Assembly: GCA_016584305.1 (NCBI GenBank)
Contig: JACEEZ010018880.1
Coordinates: 86,150 to 150,149, forward strand
Reading direction: 5' to 3'
DNA from: Chionoecetes opilio
Taxonomy: Eukaryota; Arthropoda; Malacostraca; Decapoda; Majidae
DNA length: 64,000 bases
Shown: in pieces, positions 10,605-22,701 of the stretch
Layout: each line of letters starts with the position of its first letter
Position numbering within the stretch: position 1 is the stretch's first letter
Made by a program: the position numbers and the translations under genes
The notes under the pieces: generated by a model
The model's database searches: none
The model's input: only the letters and a program-made list of their open reading frames with translations
What the model was told of the DNA's origin: nothing

Positions 10605-11677
10605 ACTGTCACCGCTAAAAAGACTTAGGACAAGAACGACGTCTTCAGAATTTTGCCCTTCGGTGGTATGTGTTAAAAAAAAATTTGGGTTTGTCTTATA
10701 TCTGACATCTCACTGGGCTGGATGTTAGTCCTCGCAGTGCTCCACCAGGATCACGCAGGCTGCACTAAGGTATGTATGAAGGGTAGAGGGTTACCATCTT
10801 TGCTCCTTGCACCTAAATACCCCCCATCACCCACCTTCATCTAACCCCTTCCCCCCGTCTACAGAAAAAATTTTGCCTGACAAATCAATCCAATGTCAAG
10901 AAGACCACACATAGGCCCGTACCGAGTCATGATGAAGGTCGAGCGACGAACGACAAAAGGAAGGGTAGCGTAAAAGGGTTATTTTCGGAACGAAGAGCAG
11001 CGACGACGGTTTGAAGGTCGGACGAAGGACACGGTTTCGCCGACCTTCGTCGCTGCTTTTTCGTTCTGAAAAATATATCTTTTACGCACCCCTTCCTCTG
11101 TCGTTCGTCGTTCGTCGCTCGACCTTCATCATGACTCGGTAGGGCAAGTGTCACTTTGTACAGTGGGGCAAGTCCATGAGCCAGATAACATGGGAGATGG
11201 GAAAACCTCCAGAAATGCTGGGCTCAAAACTGGGCATGCAGGCTCTAAATGATGAGTTGGTAACTAGTTGGTGGAAAAAGAGTTTGAAACTACCTCGGAA
11301 AATGTCAAAGACTGCTTGCTTGGTCTTCTTTGGGCGTTTTCCGAGATCGTTCTAACTTTTTCCACAAACTCGTTACCAACACATTGGATTGATTGTTCAG
11401 GCAAAAGTTTTGTAGACGTGGGGAAGGGTTAGATGAAGGTGGGGTGATGGGCGGTATTTAGGTGCAAGGAGCACAGATGGTAACCCTCTACCCTTTATAC
11501 AAACCTTAGTGCAGCCTGCGCGATCACTGGTGGAGCACTTCGAGGACTAACATCCAAACCCCCGTGAGATGTCAGATATAATACAAACCCGAGAAATTTT
11601 AACACATACCACCGAGAAGGGCAAAAAATCTGAAGACGTCGTTCTTGTCCCAAAGTCTTTTTTGCGGTGTGACAGTA
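10605..11677. mobile_element. Nested foldback (large inverted repeat) element
   Basis: Outer arms 10,605-10,901 and 11,378-11,677 are inverted copies. For example, ACTGTCACCGC at the left end mirrors GCGGTGTGACAGT at the right end, and the arms share mirror-image blocks for microsatellite-free sequence such as GGTGCAAGGAGC and AAGAACGACGTCTTCAGA. Between them sit two separate hairpins: 10,921-11,140 (ACCGAGTCATGATGAAGGTC mirrored) and 11,257-11,382 (GTTGGTAAC...GTTACCAAC). Both ends abut TA repeats. The open frame at 10,927-11,154 on the minus strand is only a product of the palindrome. No transposase is inside, so this is a foldback or MITE-like element. It begins 92 bases after the DUF4806-like stop codon. 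Confidence 0.75.
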
Positions 11678-11761
11678 ATATATATATAATATTTTAATAT
11701 AATATATATTATATTATAATATATATATATATATTAATTTTATATATATATATTATATAGG

Positions 11762-11792
<31 letters not shown>

Positions 11793-11823
11793 TATATATA
11801 GGTATATATATTAATAATATAGG

Positions 11824-11854
<31 letters not shown>

Positions 11855-12140
11855 ATTATATATAGGTTTTTATATATATATATATAGGTATATATATATA
11901 ATATATATTATATATAAATATATATATAGGTATATATAAATATATATATAGGTATATATAAATATAATATAGGTATATATAAATATATATATAGGTATAT
12001 ATAAATATAATATAGGTTTTATATAAATATAAAATAGGTATAATAAATATATATATAGGTATATAAAATTATATATAGGTATATATAAATATATATATAG
12101 GTATAAAATAAATATATATATTATTTATTTATTTATTATT
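11678..12140. repeat. AT-rich microsatellite with ATATAGGTATAT unit
   Basis: TA repeats grade into an imperfect 20-bp unit of the form GGTATATATAAATATATATA. It directly borders the foldback element, whose ends are also TA-rich. Confidence 0.9.
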
Positions 12141-12164
12141 TACAGTGGAGTCGACCCTAGCGAG

Positions 12165-12547
12165 ATCTTCCCTTATGTTAAAAGGAATTCAAGGAGTATG
12201 TTGTATGGTAACAAGGAATTCAAGGAGTATGTAGTATAGTAAAAAGGAATTCAAAAGGGGTATGTTGTTTTGGTAACAAGGAATTCAAGGAGTATGTTGT
12301 ATAGGTAAAAAGGGAATTCAAGGGGGTATGTTGTATAGTAAAGAGGAATCAAGGAGTATGTAGTATGGTAACAAGGAATTCAAAGAGTATTGGTAAAAAA
12401 TAAAAATTTTGGTTAACAAGGGAAATTCAAGGGTATGTAGTTGGTAACAAGGAATTCAAGGAGTATGTAGTATGGTAACAAGGAATTCAAGGAGTATGTA
12501 GTATAGTAACAAGGAATTCAAGGAGTATGTTTGTATGGTAACAAGGC
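12165..12547. repeat. 31-bp minisatellite, about 12 copies
   Basis: The unit begins AAGGAATTCAAGGAGTATG and ends in TAGTATGGTAAC, so most copies carry an EcoRI site (GAATTC). Several units have small indels. Confidence 0.88.
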
Positions 12548-13080
12548 GAATGATATTATAGAGACAGGATGGCAGACAGCATAGTGGCATATAAAGGTGG
12601 ATGGATAGGTACAGGAAGGAAAATAGGGACCTTAGTAAAATAGGAAAAGACATCCTGCTTATTAGAGTGTTTTATCTAATTATCTAATTTTATAGTTCAT
12701 AATTTTTTATTTTTGTATGGCCTGCAAATTATTTAAATGTCGATATTCGATATTCTCGATATACCAATGTCTCGATATTCATGGTGTTTCCCCCATGTAA
12801 ATCCAATGCGGAATTTTTTGTTGTTAATATGAAATAAACTGGAAGTCTAAAGTGATTATGGTTCTCTTTATCGATTACTGGATAACGGCAAAAAATATTT
12901 GGCTTATACTTAAAAACATATTGTATATATAGTAATGTTTTGATGGGTGTTGAACAGTCCATTAGTCTAAGCGCCTAATGGGGTGTGCAACGAAACCCTA
13001 AAAACATACTGTATCTGCAATATGCTTAGAAAGTGTAACCGTAAAATTCCTCAATAAATTAATATAACAGCGGCAAATGG
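12548..13080. other. Unassigned AT-rich sequence
   Basis: No gene seen. Contains short TCGATATTC repeats near 12,738-12,780 (clustered TCGATA motifs). No recognised element. Confidence 0.4.
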
Positions 13081-13089
13081 TCATATGCC

Positions 13090-13200
13090 CTACGGGGGGC
13101 CGGGGGAGGGCCCCCGGGTAGCCTTAGCAAATCCCCAGGGCCCTCGTCGTACATTTCCCGTGGGCCGCCGGTATGCTACGGAGGGCCCCCGGGGGCCCCC
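13090..13200. other. GC-rich, self-complementary block
   Basis: Alternating G and C runs (GGGCCCCCGGG, GGAGGGCCCCCGGGGGCCCCC) give local palindromes just before a minisatellite. In this run-distorted stretch the exact lengths may be consensus errors. Confidence 0.4.
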
Positions 13201-13865
13201 CTTTTTGGTTTGCTGGGTAGGGTCTCTTGATTATCTAAAGGTACCCCTAGTTGCACCTAGGGTCTTTTTGATCTATCTAAAGGTACTCTAGTTGCCACCT
13301 ATGTCTCTTGTTTATCTCAAGGTACCTATTCACCTAGGGTCCTTGATCTATTAAAGGTCTCTAGTTGCACCTGGGGTCTCTTGACTTTTCCAGGTACTTT
13401 TGCACCAAAGGCTCTTGATCTATCTCAGGTTACTTAGCTGCCCCTGGGTTTCTTGATCTATTCAAGGTACTCTTTTGACCAAGGGTCCTTGTCTATTAAA
13501 GGTATCTAGTTGCACCTAGGGTCTTTGATCTTTAAAGGTACTTAGTTGCCCTGGGGGCTTTTGATCTATCAAATCACTCTAGTTGCACTGGGTTCTTTTG
13601 ATCTATCCGGGTACTTATTGCCCCTGGGGTCTCTTGATCTATCTTGGTATTTTATTTTGCACTAGGGTCTTTTTGATTATCTCAAGGTACTCTAGTTGCC
13701 CTGGGGTCTCTTGACTATCCAAGGGTATTCTAGTTGCCCCTGGGGTTTTCCTTTTGATCTACCAAAGGGTTACTCATTTGCACCTGGGTTTTTGATCGAT
13801 CTCAAGGTACTTAGTTGCACCTGGGGGTTTTTGATCGATTAAAGGGACTCTAGTTGCCCTACTCG
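13200..13865. repeat. 38-39-bp minisatellite, about 17 copies
   Basis: Each unit contains CTTGATCTATCTCAAGGTAC followed by CTAGTTGCACCTAGGG. Copies differ by many one-base indels and run-length changes. Confidence 0.85.
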
Positions 13866-15050
13866 CGCGTCCCACGCTGTACTCCTTTTCTCTTTCTCTT
13901 GTCCCCTCAGATTTGGGTTGCCTGCTTTTATAAATGGAAAACCAAGACAATTCCCCTTTGCCATAAGGGGGCACATCAATCCCCAATTCTCTGATCATAC
14001 TCATAGTCCCTTCACTACCCCATGGCCCCCCCTAGGGCCCACGTTATCCAATAACAATCTTTTTGCACCCCACACACTAGCGAAAGGGTTGGAGGTACTA
14101 ATATCCCCACCGAGAGGTGGTAAAAATATCCCCACCACAATAACATAAAACAGGTCATGATAGGTAAAGTGACACGCCAGTGACGGCGATGTCTTGTTTA
14201 ACGGGCTTTTCTGGCGGTCCTCATCCAAAGAATAGTCTAAGAATATATAGATCTTGCTTACCGGTAATCCCGCTTTGGCAAAAAACCGAGGGATACCTTC
14301 GGGTATTTTGACTTTTTCCGCTGTGAGGCGCCCGTTTTATCCCCAAAACCAGCTGGGCAATACGGGTATTATGTGATACCGCACAACCCTAACAGCCCCC
14401 ATTCTCCAGAATTTACCAGGACCCCAGAATTTGGAGAATTTTCCCGGAAATGCATCACATGGAGGGATATTTTTTAATACAGCCAAAGTGCTGGGCCCGG
14501 AAAAGTCGCACGAGGGAAAAATTTAAAAGGGGTTAAGATTTTTTAAAATCCCCCCTGCCATATCTCGCCTACTACCTTATGAAGGACAAAATTTTTGTCA
14601 TACACCTTTATGCCCTTTCAAACCTTTTGGAAGCTGTTACTTTGGTAAAATCACGGACAAGAATGATTAATAAAAATTAAAGAAATGCCCGCCTCCCCAT
14701 CACACAGCTAGACCCGGGAGGGTCGCCTCTCCCAGTTTTCTCTCGGAGAGCGGGGCCAGACTGGTTTTGGTTGGTTAAGGTTGGGTTTTATTTTTGGGCT
14801 TTTTTTTTTAAACTAAAAAAACCCAAACCCTTAACCCAAACCCTACCCTGGCTGCTGTCTGTGAGGGGGGGTTTCCCCGAAGGGCTCTGACGTGTAATGG
14901 CGAGGGTTGGGAGTTGCACTTTTTTTATTTTTTTAATCATTCTTTTTTGATTTTGCCCAAAAAGAAAACAGTTCCCCAAGAGGTTAAAGGTTAGTAAAGA
15001 CGGTATACAAAATATTGCCCTTAAAAAGGTATAGGCGAGATAGGCAGGGC
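13866..15050. other. No gene recognised; run-distorted sequence
   Basis: About 1.2 kb without a credible reading frame. A hairpin-like segment at 14,760-14,850 pairs GGTTAAGGTTGGGTTTT with a complementary CCCAAACCCTTAACCC. Homopolymer runs are irregular throughout. Confidence 0.4.
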
Positions 15051-15054
15051 GATG

Positions 15055-15885
15055 AAACAAATCCTTCCCGGTTTACTGTATACCCCCCGGCCAGACCAAA
15101 GGCCAAGCGAGGTTTACTGTATACCCCCCAGGGGCCAGCCCAAGGCCACGGGCCCCAGGATACTTTTAAAACCCCCGGGGGCCAGACCAGGCCACAGCCC
15201 CAGGTTTACTGTATGCCCCCAGGGGCCAGCCCAAGGCCCAGCCCCCGGATTACTGTAAAACCCCCCGGGGGGCCAGCCCAAAGGGCCCAGCGCCAGGTTT
15301 ACTGATATCCCCGGGGCCAGACCAAGGCCAAGCGCCAGGTTTATTTTAAAACCCCCAGGGGCCGACCAAGGGCCCACAGCGCCAGGATTACTGTATGCCC
15401 CCCAGGGGCCAGCCCAAGGCCACAGCGCCGGGATTACTTTTAAAACCCCCCCGGGGGCCAGACCAAGGCCACAGCGCCGGGATTACGTATATCCCCCAGG
15501 GCCAGCCCAAGGCCACGCGCCAGGAACTGTATACCCCCCAGGGGCCGACCAAGGCCACAGCCCCAGGATTACGTATGCCCCCGGGGGCCCAAACCCAAAA
15601 GGCCACAGCGCCAGGATTACTGTATAACCCCAGGGGCCAGACCAAGGACACAGCCCCAGGTTACGTATAATCCGGGGGGCCAGACAAAGGGCCGGGCCCC
15701 AGGATTCTGTATAACCCCGGGGGCCGCCCAAGGACAGCCCCAGGTTTTACTGTAGGCCCCCCAGGGGAGACCAGGCCCACAGCGCCAGGTTACGAAAACC
15801 CAGGGGCCGACCAAGGCCACAGCGCCGGGATTACGTATAACCCCCGGGGGCCGCCCAAAGGGCCCCACAGCCCCGGTTTTCACAG
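15055..15885. repeat. About 46-bp GC-rich minisatellite, about 18 copies
   Basis: Units contain CAAGGCCACAGCGCCAGG, then ATTACTGTATA and a C-run/GGGGCCAG. Open frames here on both strands are products of the repeat. Confidence 0.88.
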
Positions 15886-16114
15886 ATGGGGACAAAAAAC
15901 CTTAGGTGGGAAGAGGGGGAGGGAACATTTTAAATGCTGTGGCGCTGGGGGGTTATTTATGCAAAGGCAAAACAGACAGACAGACTGTTGCTATTTTCTG
16001 AAGTGGGGAGGATGGAGAGGAGGCCTTCCCAAGGGGGTGTGATGGGGGAAAGAAGAGGTGGGGGCCCGCAGGCAGGACAGAGTGCCAAAGGCAGGGGCCT
16101 TTGGTTCGACGTCC

Positions 16115-17050
16115 CCACTTTTTGCAGGTGCTGGGTCACAGTTAAACCCGGCTGCTCCGCCCGGAATAACCCGGCTCGCTCCCACCCCTGAGGGTTTCCC
16201 GGGGCGGCTGTAGCGCGTGTGGCAAGAGTATATTGTGGGAGAGAGTGGGGGGGCCGAGCGCAGCATGAGTGGGGGGAGCAGCGGATCAGTTCCCTCAGGT
16301 GTGGGGGGGCCCCACAGGATGATGGCAAGAATCACCGGAGGCGGGCAGCTCAGGACACAAGGCGAGAGTGAGCGAAGTGCCAACTGTGTAAAAAAAATTA
16401 ATTCAAGAGAAGCTTGAAGACACCCCCGGCCCCCATGGTGTTAAAATAAAAATGTCTGAGTGTGGGAAAAATTTACGAAAAGATACCTGACACACAGGGG
16501 TGTTAAAACTTATAATGTTATGTGTGGGAAAAATTTTCTAAAATGGTCCCCGCCAAACACACCGACACACAGTGGTATAAAAAGTTTAAATGTCTAGAGG
16601 GGGGGAAAAGATTCACCAAAAATTCACCTCCCAGCCCCAAAACCCGAACACAGGGGTTTTAAAAAAATCCGAATGTCAGGGGGGGAAAAGTTTTACTAAA
16701 AAGGGTAACTCACCAAACCCCCTGACCACATTGTTTAAAAAAATTATAAGTCTGAGTGGGGAAAAGATTTACTGAAAAGGGTAACCCCCCAAAGCACCCC
16801 CTGACACAATTGTTTAAAAAATTATGTGTCGAGTGTGGGAAAAGATTTCTGAAAAGGGTAGCCTCAAAAACACCCCCTCCCACTTTTTGGTGTTAAAAAT
16901 TATGAATGTTTTGAGTGTGGGAAAAGCTTTACCCCAAATTTATCTCAATTACACACATTTAAACACACTGGCTTGGGGGAGTTTAAGGGTTTTTGTAGAA
17001 AGTGTTTCAAGACAAAGAGGGATTTTGCCAGGACAGCGACCCATTTTTGA
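16115..17050 (+). pseudogene. Decayed C2H2 zinc-finger gene, paralogue of 38.3-39.9 kb
   Basis: The exon appears to start after TTTTTGCAG at 16,127, aligning with TTTGGCAG at 38,308 in the better copy; the GGGTCACAGT that follows is shared. From 16,450 about seven degenerate finger units occur every 70-85 bases, each with a GAGTGTGGGAAAA-like C-x-x-C segment and a CTGACACACA-like H-x-x-x-H linker segment. A terminal finger near 16,985-17,048 (KCFKTK, then HF-stop) matches the terminal finger at 39,932. The downstream GTGGGTGTGTTGGACAAGTG and GTGGCAATGGGTGG-type sequence is also shared. Every finger is broken by indels; given run distortion here, some breaks may be sequencing error. A product would be a nuclear DNA-binding protein, but none can be read as it stands. 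Confidence 0.65.
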
Positions 17051-18215
17051 GGTGGGTGTGTTGGACAAGTGTTTTTGTACCGGCCTGGGGGAGGTGCCCT
17101 GTGTGGCAATGGGGGGTGGTGTTGGGCTTTTGGGTTACGGTGGTGCACCTTGCCCTTGTGTTCTGTGGGGGAGTAATGACCCCGCAGTTGTTGGGGTTTG
17201 GGCTGGGTGTGATTTTAGTAAATGTATGGTAAAAAATGGGCTTGGTGAAACTTTGTTTGTGTTTTCCCGGGGGTTGATTCACATTTGGGTAAATTTCCCC
17301 TGACCCAAAGCCCCCAACCCAGTGTAGTGTTGACCAGGGACCTAGCTTGTGGGGAAACATCTTTTACTTATGAAAAAATCACCCTTTAAAGATTATTTCC
17401 CAACCGCCCCTTTAATTTCCTTCAAGCCTGGTTGTATGAATCCCCGTAAATTCGGGAAGACGGATGGAAATTCCCATCGTACAATTCGGGTTATGATTTT
17501 AAAAAGGAAAAAGGTTTTAAAAATCATAGTTTTTCTGGGGGAAGTTGTCAAGTGTTTCCCCGCAAAGGGAGGAACGGTATCCTATTTTATTAAGGTCAAT
17601 TTAATCTCTTCGTTTTTCGTAAAAATTTTTCTTTTTTTCCCATCTCCCACTTATCTCCCCCCCCCCCCCCACTCCCCCCCCCCCAGACAACGAGTACAGT
17701 CAAAATTTGTGGGCACTTATTTTGCGACATTGATAACTAGTAGATTTCAAAAAAATTTTTATCCTTCCTCACCCTCTATCAGATCAAGGAAACTCTTTGA
17801 TTCTTAATGCCTTCAAAATAGACACATATGACAGATCACATTCAAAAATGGAGGGGTTGTCAGTTTTTTGCTAATAAAAAATCGACCAAATTTATTCTCG
17901 ACTCCATACCCTTTCTTCAAAAAACGCGTTCTAGGTTAAAAAAAGGAAATAACACTTTTCCCGGATATTAGAATAAAAATATTTTAAATTTTTCATATCA
18001 AGTAACAGAACTGTATAAGGGACCATTCAATGTATACTTGTTCATTAGAATTTGTCTTCATGGTCCGATAATCCCTTTAGGAGAGGCCCCAATTTTATAG
18101 GATCCGAAAATTCCCCCCCTTTCCGTTTCATCCCAACTTTACCTTTGTTACCACGAACCAGTGTCTCTCCACTCTTTCAAGGGAAGAGTGCGGTACCCCT
18201 CCTATTCCCCCCCCC
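17051..18215. other. No gene recognised
   Basis: After the zinc-finger relic the first 150 bases resemble the GTGGCAATGG minisatellite that follows the other zinc-finger gene. The rest, including C-runs at 17,660-17,690 and 18,200-18,220, shows no supported feature. Confidence 0.4.
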
Positions 18216-18219
18216 CCTT

Positions 18220-19000
18220 CCCCGTATAATATTTCTATCTATATTTTAATATATAGGTAGAGTTTGGGTTTGTTTCATTAAAAACCCTGGAGGCCTCCCC
18301 CTCCTTTAAGTTTATTAAAAAAGTGTCTCTCCCTCTTTTTTAAGAAACCCGGCCCCCTGGGACAGGAATCCCCCCACCAACCATTACTTCACATTTTTCC
18401 CCCCTATATATATATTCCCCGGAAAAACCATAGTGCCAGTTGAACGGAATGGTGGTAGTTTAAGAATGTAATTTTAGGACAGGTTTTGCTTGTAGGCTTC
18501 CTGCGCAAAATAAAAGTTTGTAATGTGTAAGATCTCAAACAGAAATAAGTTTATGGTGAAAAATAGAATGATTTTTCAAAAAATTTGTTTTGTGTTTTTG
18601 CAAAACCCCAGGTGATTATTCCGCGTGTTAGGGTAATATTTCCCCCCAATTCCAAAAGGGGTTCAGCCTTTTCTCGGTGTAATTTAAGTACAACCCGATA
18701 CCCAAAATAAATTTATATAATTAAAAACGTGCTCAGAGTAAAAAACCCTAGAAAAATAAGCCGAGCTTGGCACATTTCCCCTTACTCCTTTAAACCCCAC
18801 CCCCTTCCCCTTTAAATTCATTCCCATTTCATACCTTTTGCAGCGAGAAGTGTTTTTACATAAACAAATAGTGAAGTATAAGACAAAATTTTAATTCTCA
18901 ATTTAGTTGTAATCAATGTAAAAATCCTAAACAAATTAAATTTTATTTAATACAAAGGTAGCAAAAATACGAAAAAACCGGCAACACAGATTGTTTTAAA
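18220..19000 (+). mobile_element. Inverted partial copy of an LTR-like element
   Basis: This stretch aligns with the reverse complement of 23,700-24,570. Shared landmarks in order are TATAGGTA after a TA run, a GATCTCAA segment, ACCCAGGTGATTATT, a TTCCAAAAG...TCAGCCTT segment, CATCCCTTTTAAC, and GTTGTAATC. Identity is obscured by indels, but the order of landmarks is continuous for about 750 bases. No coding capacity seen. Confidence 0.55.
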
Positions 19001-19138
19001 ATTTTTTGCTCTTCACCCCCCGTCCCTGACCTGGTTATGGTGGAACACTTCTCGGCGATATCTCTGTCTCCTTTACAAGTCTCCAGGCCATGTTTATTTT
19101 TTCTGCCGTTTCCTTTCCCCTTTCCACTGTAATTTCTA

Positions 19139-19432
19139 AAATGCGTTTGGGGGCCCTATGTAATATCTGTTTGGGGGCCCTATGTAAAATTTTGTTTGGG
19201 GGGCCCTATGTAAAATGCCCGTTTTGGGGGGCCCATGTAATATGCTGTTTGGGGCCCTATAAAACTGTTTTGGGGGGCCATGCGAAAGCTGTTTGGGGCA
19301 TATACGAATGCGTTGGGGGCCCTATCGAAAAAGCGTTTGGGGGGCCCCAGCGAAATGTGTTTGGGGGCCCCATGCGAAAATGCGTTTTTGGGGGCCTAGC
19401 AAAAGCGTTTGGGGGCCTATGCGAAAACTTTC
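19139..19432. repeat. About 25-bp GGGGGCCC minisatellite, about 11 copies
   Basis: Units are GTTTGGGGGCCCTATG followed by a variable TAAAATGC or CGAAAATGC. Run lengths vary between units. Confidence 0.85.
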
Positions 19433-19864
19433 CCCTTCCGATTGACAACCTTTCGCCTCTGATATGCCCTCGCCAATCCCCCATTTGTGCTTGACATGTT
19501 TTGCCACGTGAGGGGTCAGCAGGCGCGGCCGCCCCTGGGGGTGTCAACAAAGTTATAAATTTGGGTGTGGTTTGGCCACACCTACAAAATCAACAGGTCA
19601 AAATCCCCCTGACGCCGCACGTGGCCCCCGTGCACACCCTGTCCAGTAATTCCTTGCTATCGGTTTCTATGGGCTGCTCGTCCATCGCCGATTTAAAGGG
19701 TTTTCTGGGTTCCCTTAGAACCAAAAGGGAAAAGAAACCACACTCCTTTTTGTTAGGCAATTTCGGCCTGGTGTAAAAAATTTACCAAATAAGGTAAAAA
19801 AATTAAAAAAACAATAGATCAAAGGGAAAAATGAATCGAAAATTTTTTTTTTTTATAATTTGAG

Positions 19865-20165
19865 CCTATAGCGCCGTAGGGAGGGGACCCAGGCCGGATG
19901 GTTGGGCCCCGGAGGGTTTACTTGAGGGCTTTGATGGTTGGTCCCCGCCCTGTGGCGCAGGGAGGGTTTTTTAGTGCCCTGTGATTAGAGGGTCATGCCG
20001 CCCCCCCGTGTCCTCCGAGCATCGCAACCAAAGGGAGAGTTGATTTGGTAGATGTGGGTGTTTTTAGGCCCTCAACGGTGCAGAAAGGTTTTTTGGTTTT
20101 CTTCGGGGTCGAACTCGGGTCACCGAGAACGCCAATCGTAACCCCCCTAAAACCCCCCTACCGCC
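19865..20165 (-). mobile_element. tRNA-derived SINE, family 2 (copy A)
   Basis: Same organisation as the copy at 22,160-22,490, with TTCGGGGTCGAACTCGGG and a CTACCGCC end marking the tRNA-like head on the minus strand. Degraded by indels. Confidence 0.6.
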
Positions 20166-20378
20166 TCCCTGAAATTTTGTAAATATGTTTATTATATTTT
20201 TTTCTTGATTGGTTTAATAAAGTTTGGGAAATATGGGCGAGGACCTGCGCGGCATTTCTGGACACTGATACAGTCCCGCGTGGATAAAAACTGCGTGCCT
20301 CCCAAAAGGGAATGTTTTTCACGATGAGCACCATGTTTTTTAACCAAATAAAGTAAAAATCAACACTACAAATTTTAG

Positions 20379-21255
20379 TTAGTATTTGTTTCGAGCCCTT
20401 CCCTGAGCCCTTTGAAGGGCGTGGTACCTGCAGCAAATTTTAAGGAATAGTTAATTTTTCCCCAAAACTTCGGACTCCATTTCAAACTTGGGGGGGTAGA
20501 AGGGGGGCAGGACGGATTTGCCTTTAAAAGATGGCCTAAAGATTTTTATGGGTGAATATCGGGATAATTTCCCCGGCCAGTCATTATTCTCCCATCTTGC
20601 AGTCATCAAGCCACGTATACATCCAGCTGGTGCAGGATGCTCCATCCCATTGGGAAAAACTGTGCGTTCTTTCAAAGCAGTCCCCTCCAGGGGTCTTTAA
20701 AAAATAAAAAAACACCATTGTTTAAAAGTTGTGTTCTTTGGGGAAAAAACAAGTTCCCAATACCCTGAAAGAAAAGCAACCCCCACCCATTAAAATGGGA
20801 GGGTGTTTTTTGGTCTTTGGGTGTAGCGAGGCTGTGGGGTCTGGCCCGGGGGGGCGTTTTTCATTTTTTCGGTCCCCTCCATCACACAAAAGTTTTTTTG
20901 TCACCCACAGCACATCCCGCCCTTGCGAGAGGGCCAATTTCTGTATTCTTTTCAATGGGAAACCTTTCCCTTTGGCGGTTCATATCAGTGGTTTTTCCCC
21001 CCCGTAACACCGGGAGCCAAAGGGCAGTTTTTAAAAATTTCCTGACAGTACAAGGGAAAATTCCAAGAAGAGTATGTTTTCCTCCCTTAGTTTCTCGGCT
21101 GTAAAGGTTTGGGTTGGGATCAAGCTTGCCTTAAAACCCCTCCTGGGTTCTGTTTACACGTATTTTTTTTTTTTTTCCCTGGTTGTTTTTTTGGGGGGCG
21201 GGAGATTCACCTCTCCGCAAGCCTTAAAGGGGGGATCAAAATTTGAACTGTTTTA
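20379..21255 (-). pseudogene. Tc1-like transposase relic (copy A)
   Basis: Runs on the minus strand with its stop at 20,379-20,381 (ATKY-stop pattern, matching copy B). Recognisable pieces include CKMGE-like and WPGKLSRYSP, which corresponds to the family WPGNSPDLNP block, and EMES near the position of LEMEL. Frames change many times. It shares copy B's missing N-terminus because the LTR-like insert lies upstream of the transposase in both copies. Confidence 0.6.
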
Positions 21256-22159
21256 ACCTTAGTCCCTTTTAGCTTTTGGGGGTTGAAGAAATTTTGGGGG
21301 TCACGTATGGGGTTTTATAACTGGTCACGTTTTTCTTGAATGATATTTTTTTGGGGATGATTTTTTAAAAAATTTCAATTGAAGGAGGATTTAAATTAGT
21401 CTTTGGTTTACATATGATTATAGTATCCAGTCCACTGCGGAGAACTGAAAAGGGGGAGTATTAAGGGAAAGGATAATAAGTTTTTGGTTAAAAGGGATGC
21501 GCTGCACCAGCCCGGGGGAGTAACTCACTGGATTACTCCCGGGCACGTTTTGATTAATTTAATATTAATTGATCTTTGGGAGTCGTGGTTGGTAACGAGG
21601 AAATTTTCCGAACAAGGGGACTCTTTTGGAAATGGGGGAATTTTCTTCCCAAACAGAATAATCACCTGGGTTTTTTAAAACACAAGAACTAATTTTCAAA
21701 TGAATCTATTTATTCATAGTGAATAGTAATCTCTTGCTTGAGATATATCCAAAAATAAAAGGGTTAACACTAAAAAAAACCGGGGAAAAAAATTTCCCCA
21801 CCGGAAAGTAGAAAAAAGACTTTTACAAACCTGAAACCCCCAAAGGAAAACTCTTTTTTTTAAATTGGAGAAAAAGCTTTTTAAAGGTAAAAACCCGGGT
21901 GACGCCGCACGTGCGCACGTGCACACCCCTGTCCAGTAAATTTCCTTGCTATCGGGTTTCTACGGGCTCGCTCGTCCATCGCCGATTAAGGCGTCTTACT
22001 GGTTCTTAGAATCCAATAAGGTGAACAGAAACCACACTCCCATTTGTGTAGGCAATTTCGGTCCTGGTGTAAACATTTACCAAGTATAGGATAACAAAAT
22101 ATATAAAACAATAGATCAATAGGCTACAAAATGAGATCAGAATATTTTTTTTTTTTATA

Positions 22160-22490
22160 CATTTGAGCCTATAGCGCCTGTAGGCAGTGGTGACCCAGGG
22201 CTCGGATGGTAGGCTCTGGAGGTTCACTTGAGGGCTGTGATGGTTGGTCCTCGCCCGTGGTGGCGCAGGCAGGATTCTTATAGTGACGCCTGTGATTAGA
22301 GGCTCATGCCGCCCCCCTGTGTCCTCCGATGCACTCGCAATCCAAGGTAGAGTTGATTGGTAGCATGTGGGTGTTCTTAGGCCACTCAACGGTGCAGAAA
22401 GGTTTTGGTTTTCTTCGGGGATCGAACTCGGGTCACCGAGAACGCCAATCGTAGACGCTAACCACTCCGCTACCGCCCCCCCATGAAAAA
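22160..22490 (-). mobile_element. tRNA-derived SINE, family 2 (copy B)
   Basis: The minus-strand tRNA-like head is seen as GGGGATCGAACTCGGGTCAC (B-box complement) and GCTAACCACTCCGCTACCGCC (A-box side complement) at 22,416-22,482. The body begins near GAGCCTATAGCGCC. It interrupts a sequence that is continuous, without the SINE, at 35,590-35,720. Distinct from family 1 at 9,155 and 58,780. Confidence 0.7.
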
Positions 22491-22701
22491 AATTGTATAC
22501 GTATGTATATAGTATATTTTTTTCTCTGATTGGTTTAATAAAAGTTGGTAAATATGGACGAGGACTGCGCGGTCATTTTCCTGAGACACTGACTACAGTC
22601 TGCGTGGATAACACTGCGTGCCTCCGAAAAGGGAATGTTTACACGTATGACGCACCATGTTTATAAAAAAATAATGTTAGAAATCAACACTACAATTGTA
22701 G

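Larger units (their letters stand above)
19611..21900. repeat. Tandem duplication, copy A (2.29 kb)
   Basis: Begins GACGCCGCACGTG, repeated at 21,901. Copy A carries, in the same order as copy B, a header (CCTGTCCAGTAATTCC), a minus-strand SINE, a minus-strand Tc1-like transposase relic and part of an LTR-like element. Copy A has many more G, C, A and T run expansions and single-base losses than copy B. Confidence 0.8.

Noticed and set aside
10927..11154. Small minus-strand protein of 75 codons
   Set aside because: It lies wholly within a palindrome, so its composition reflects the inverted repeat.
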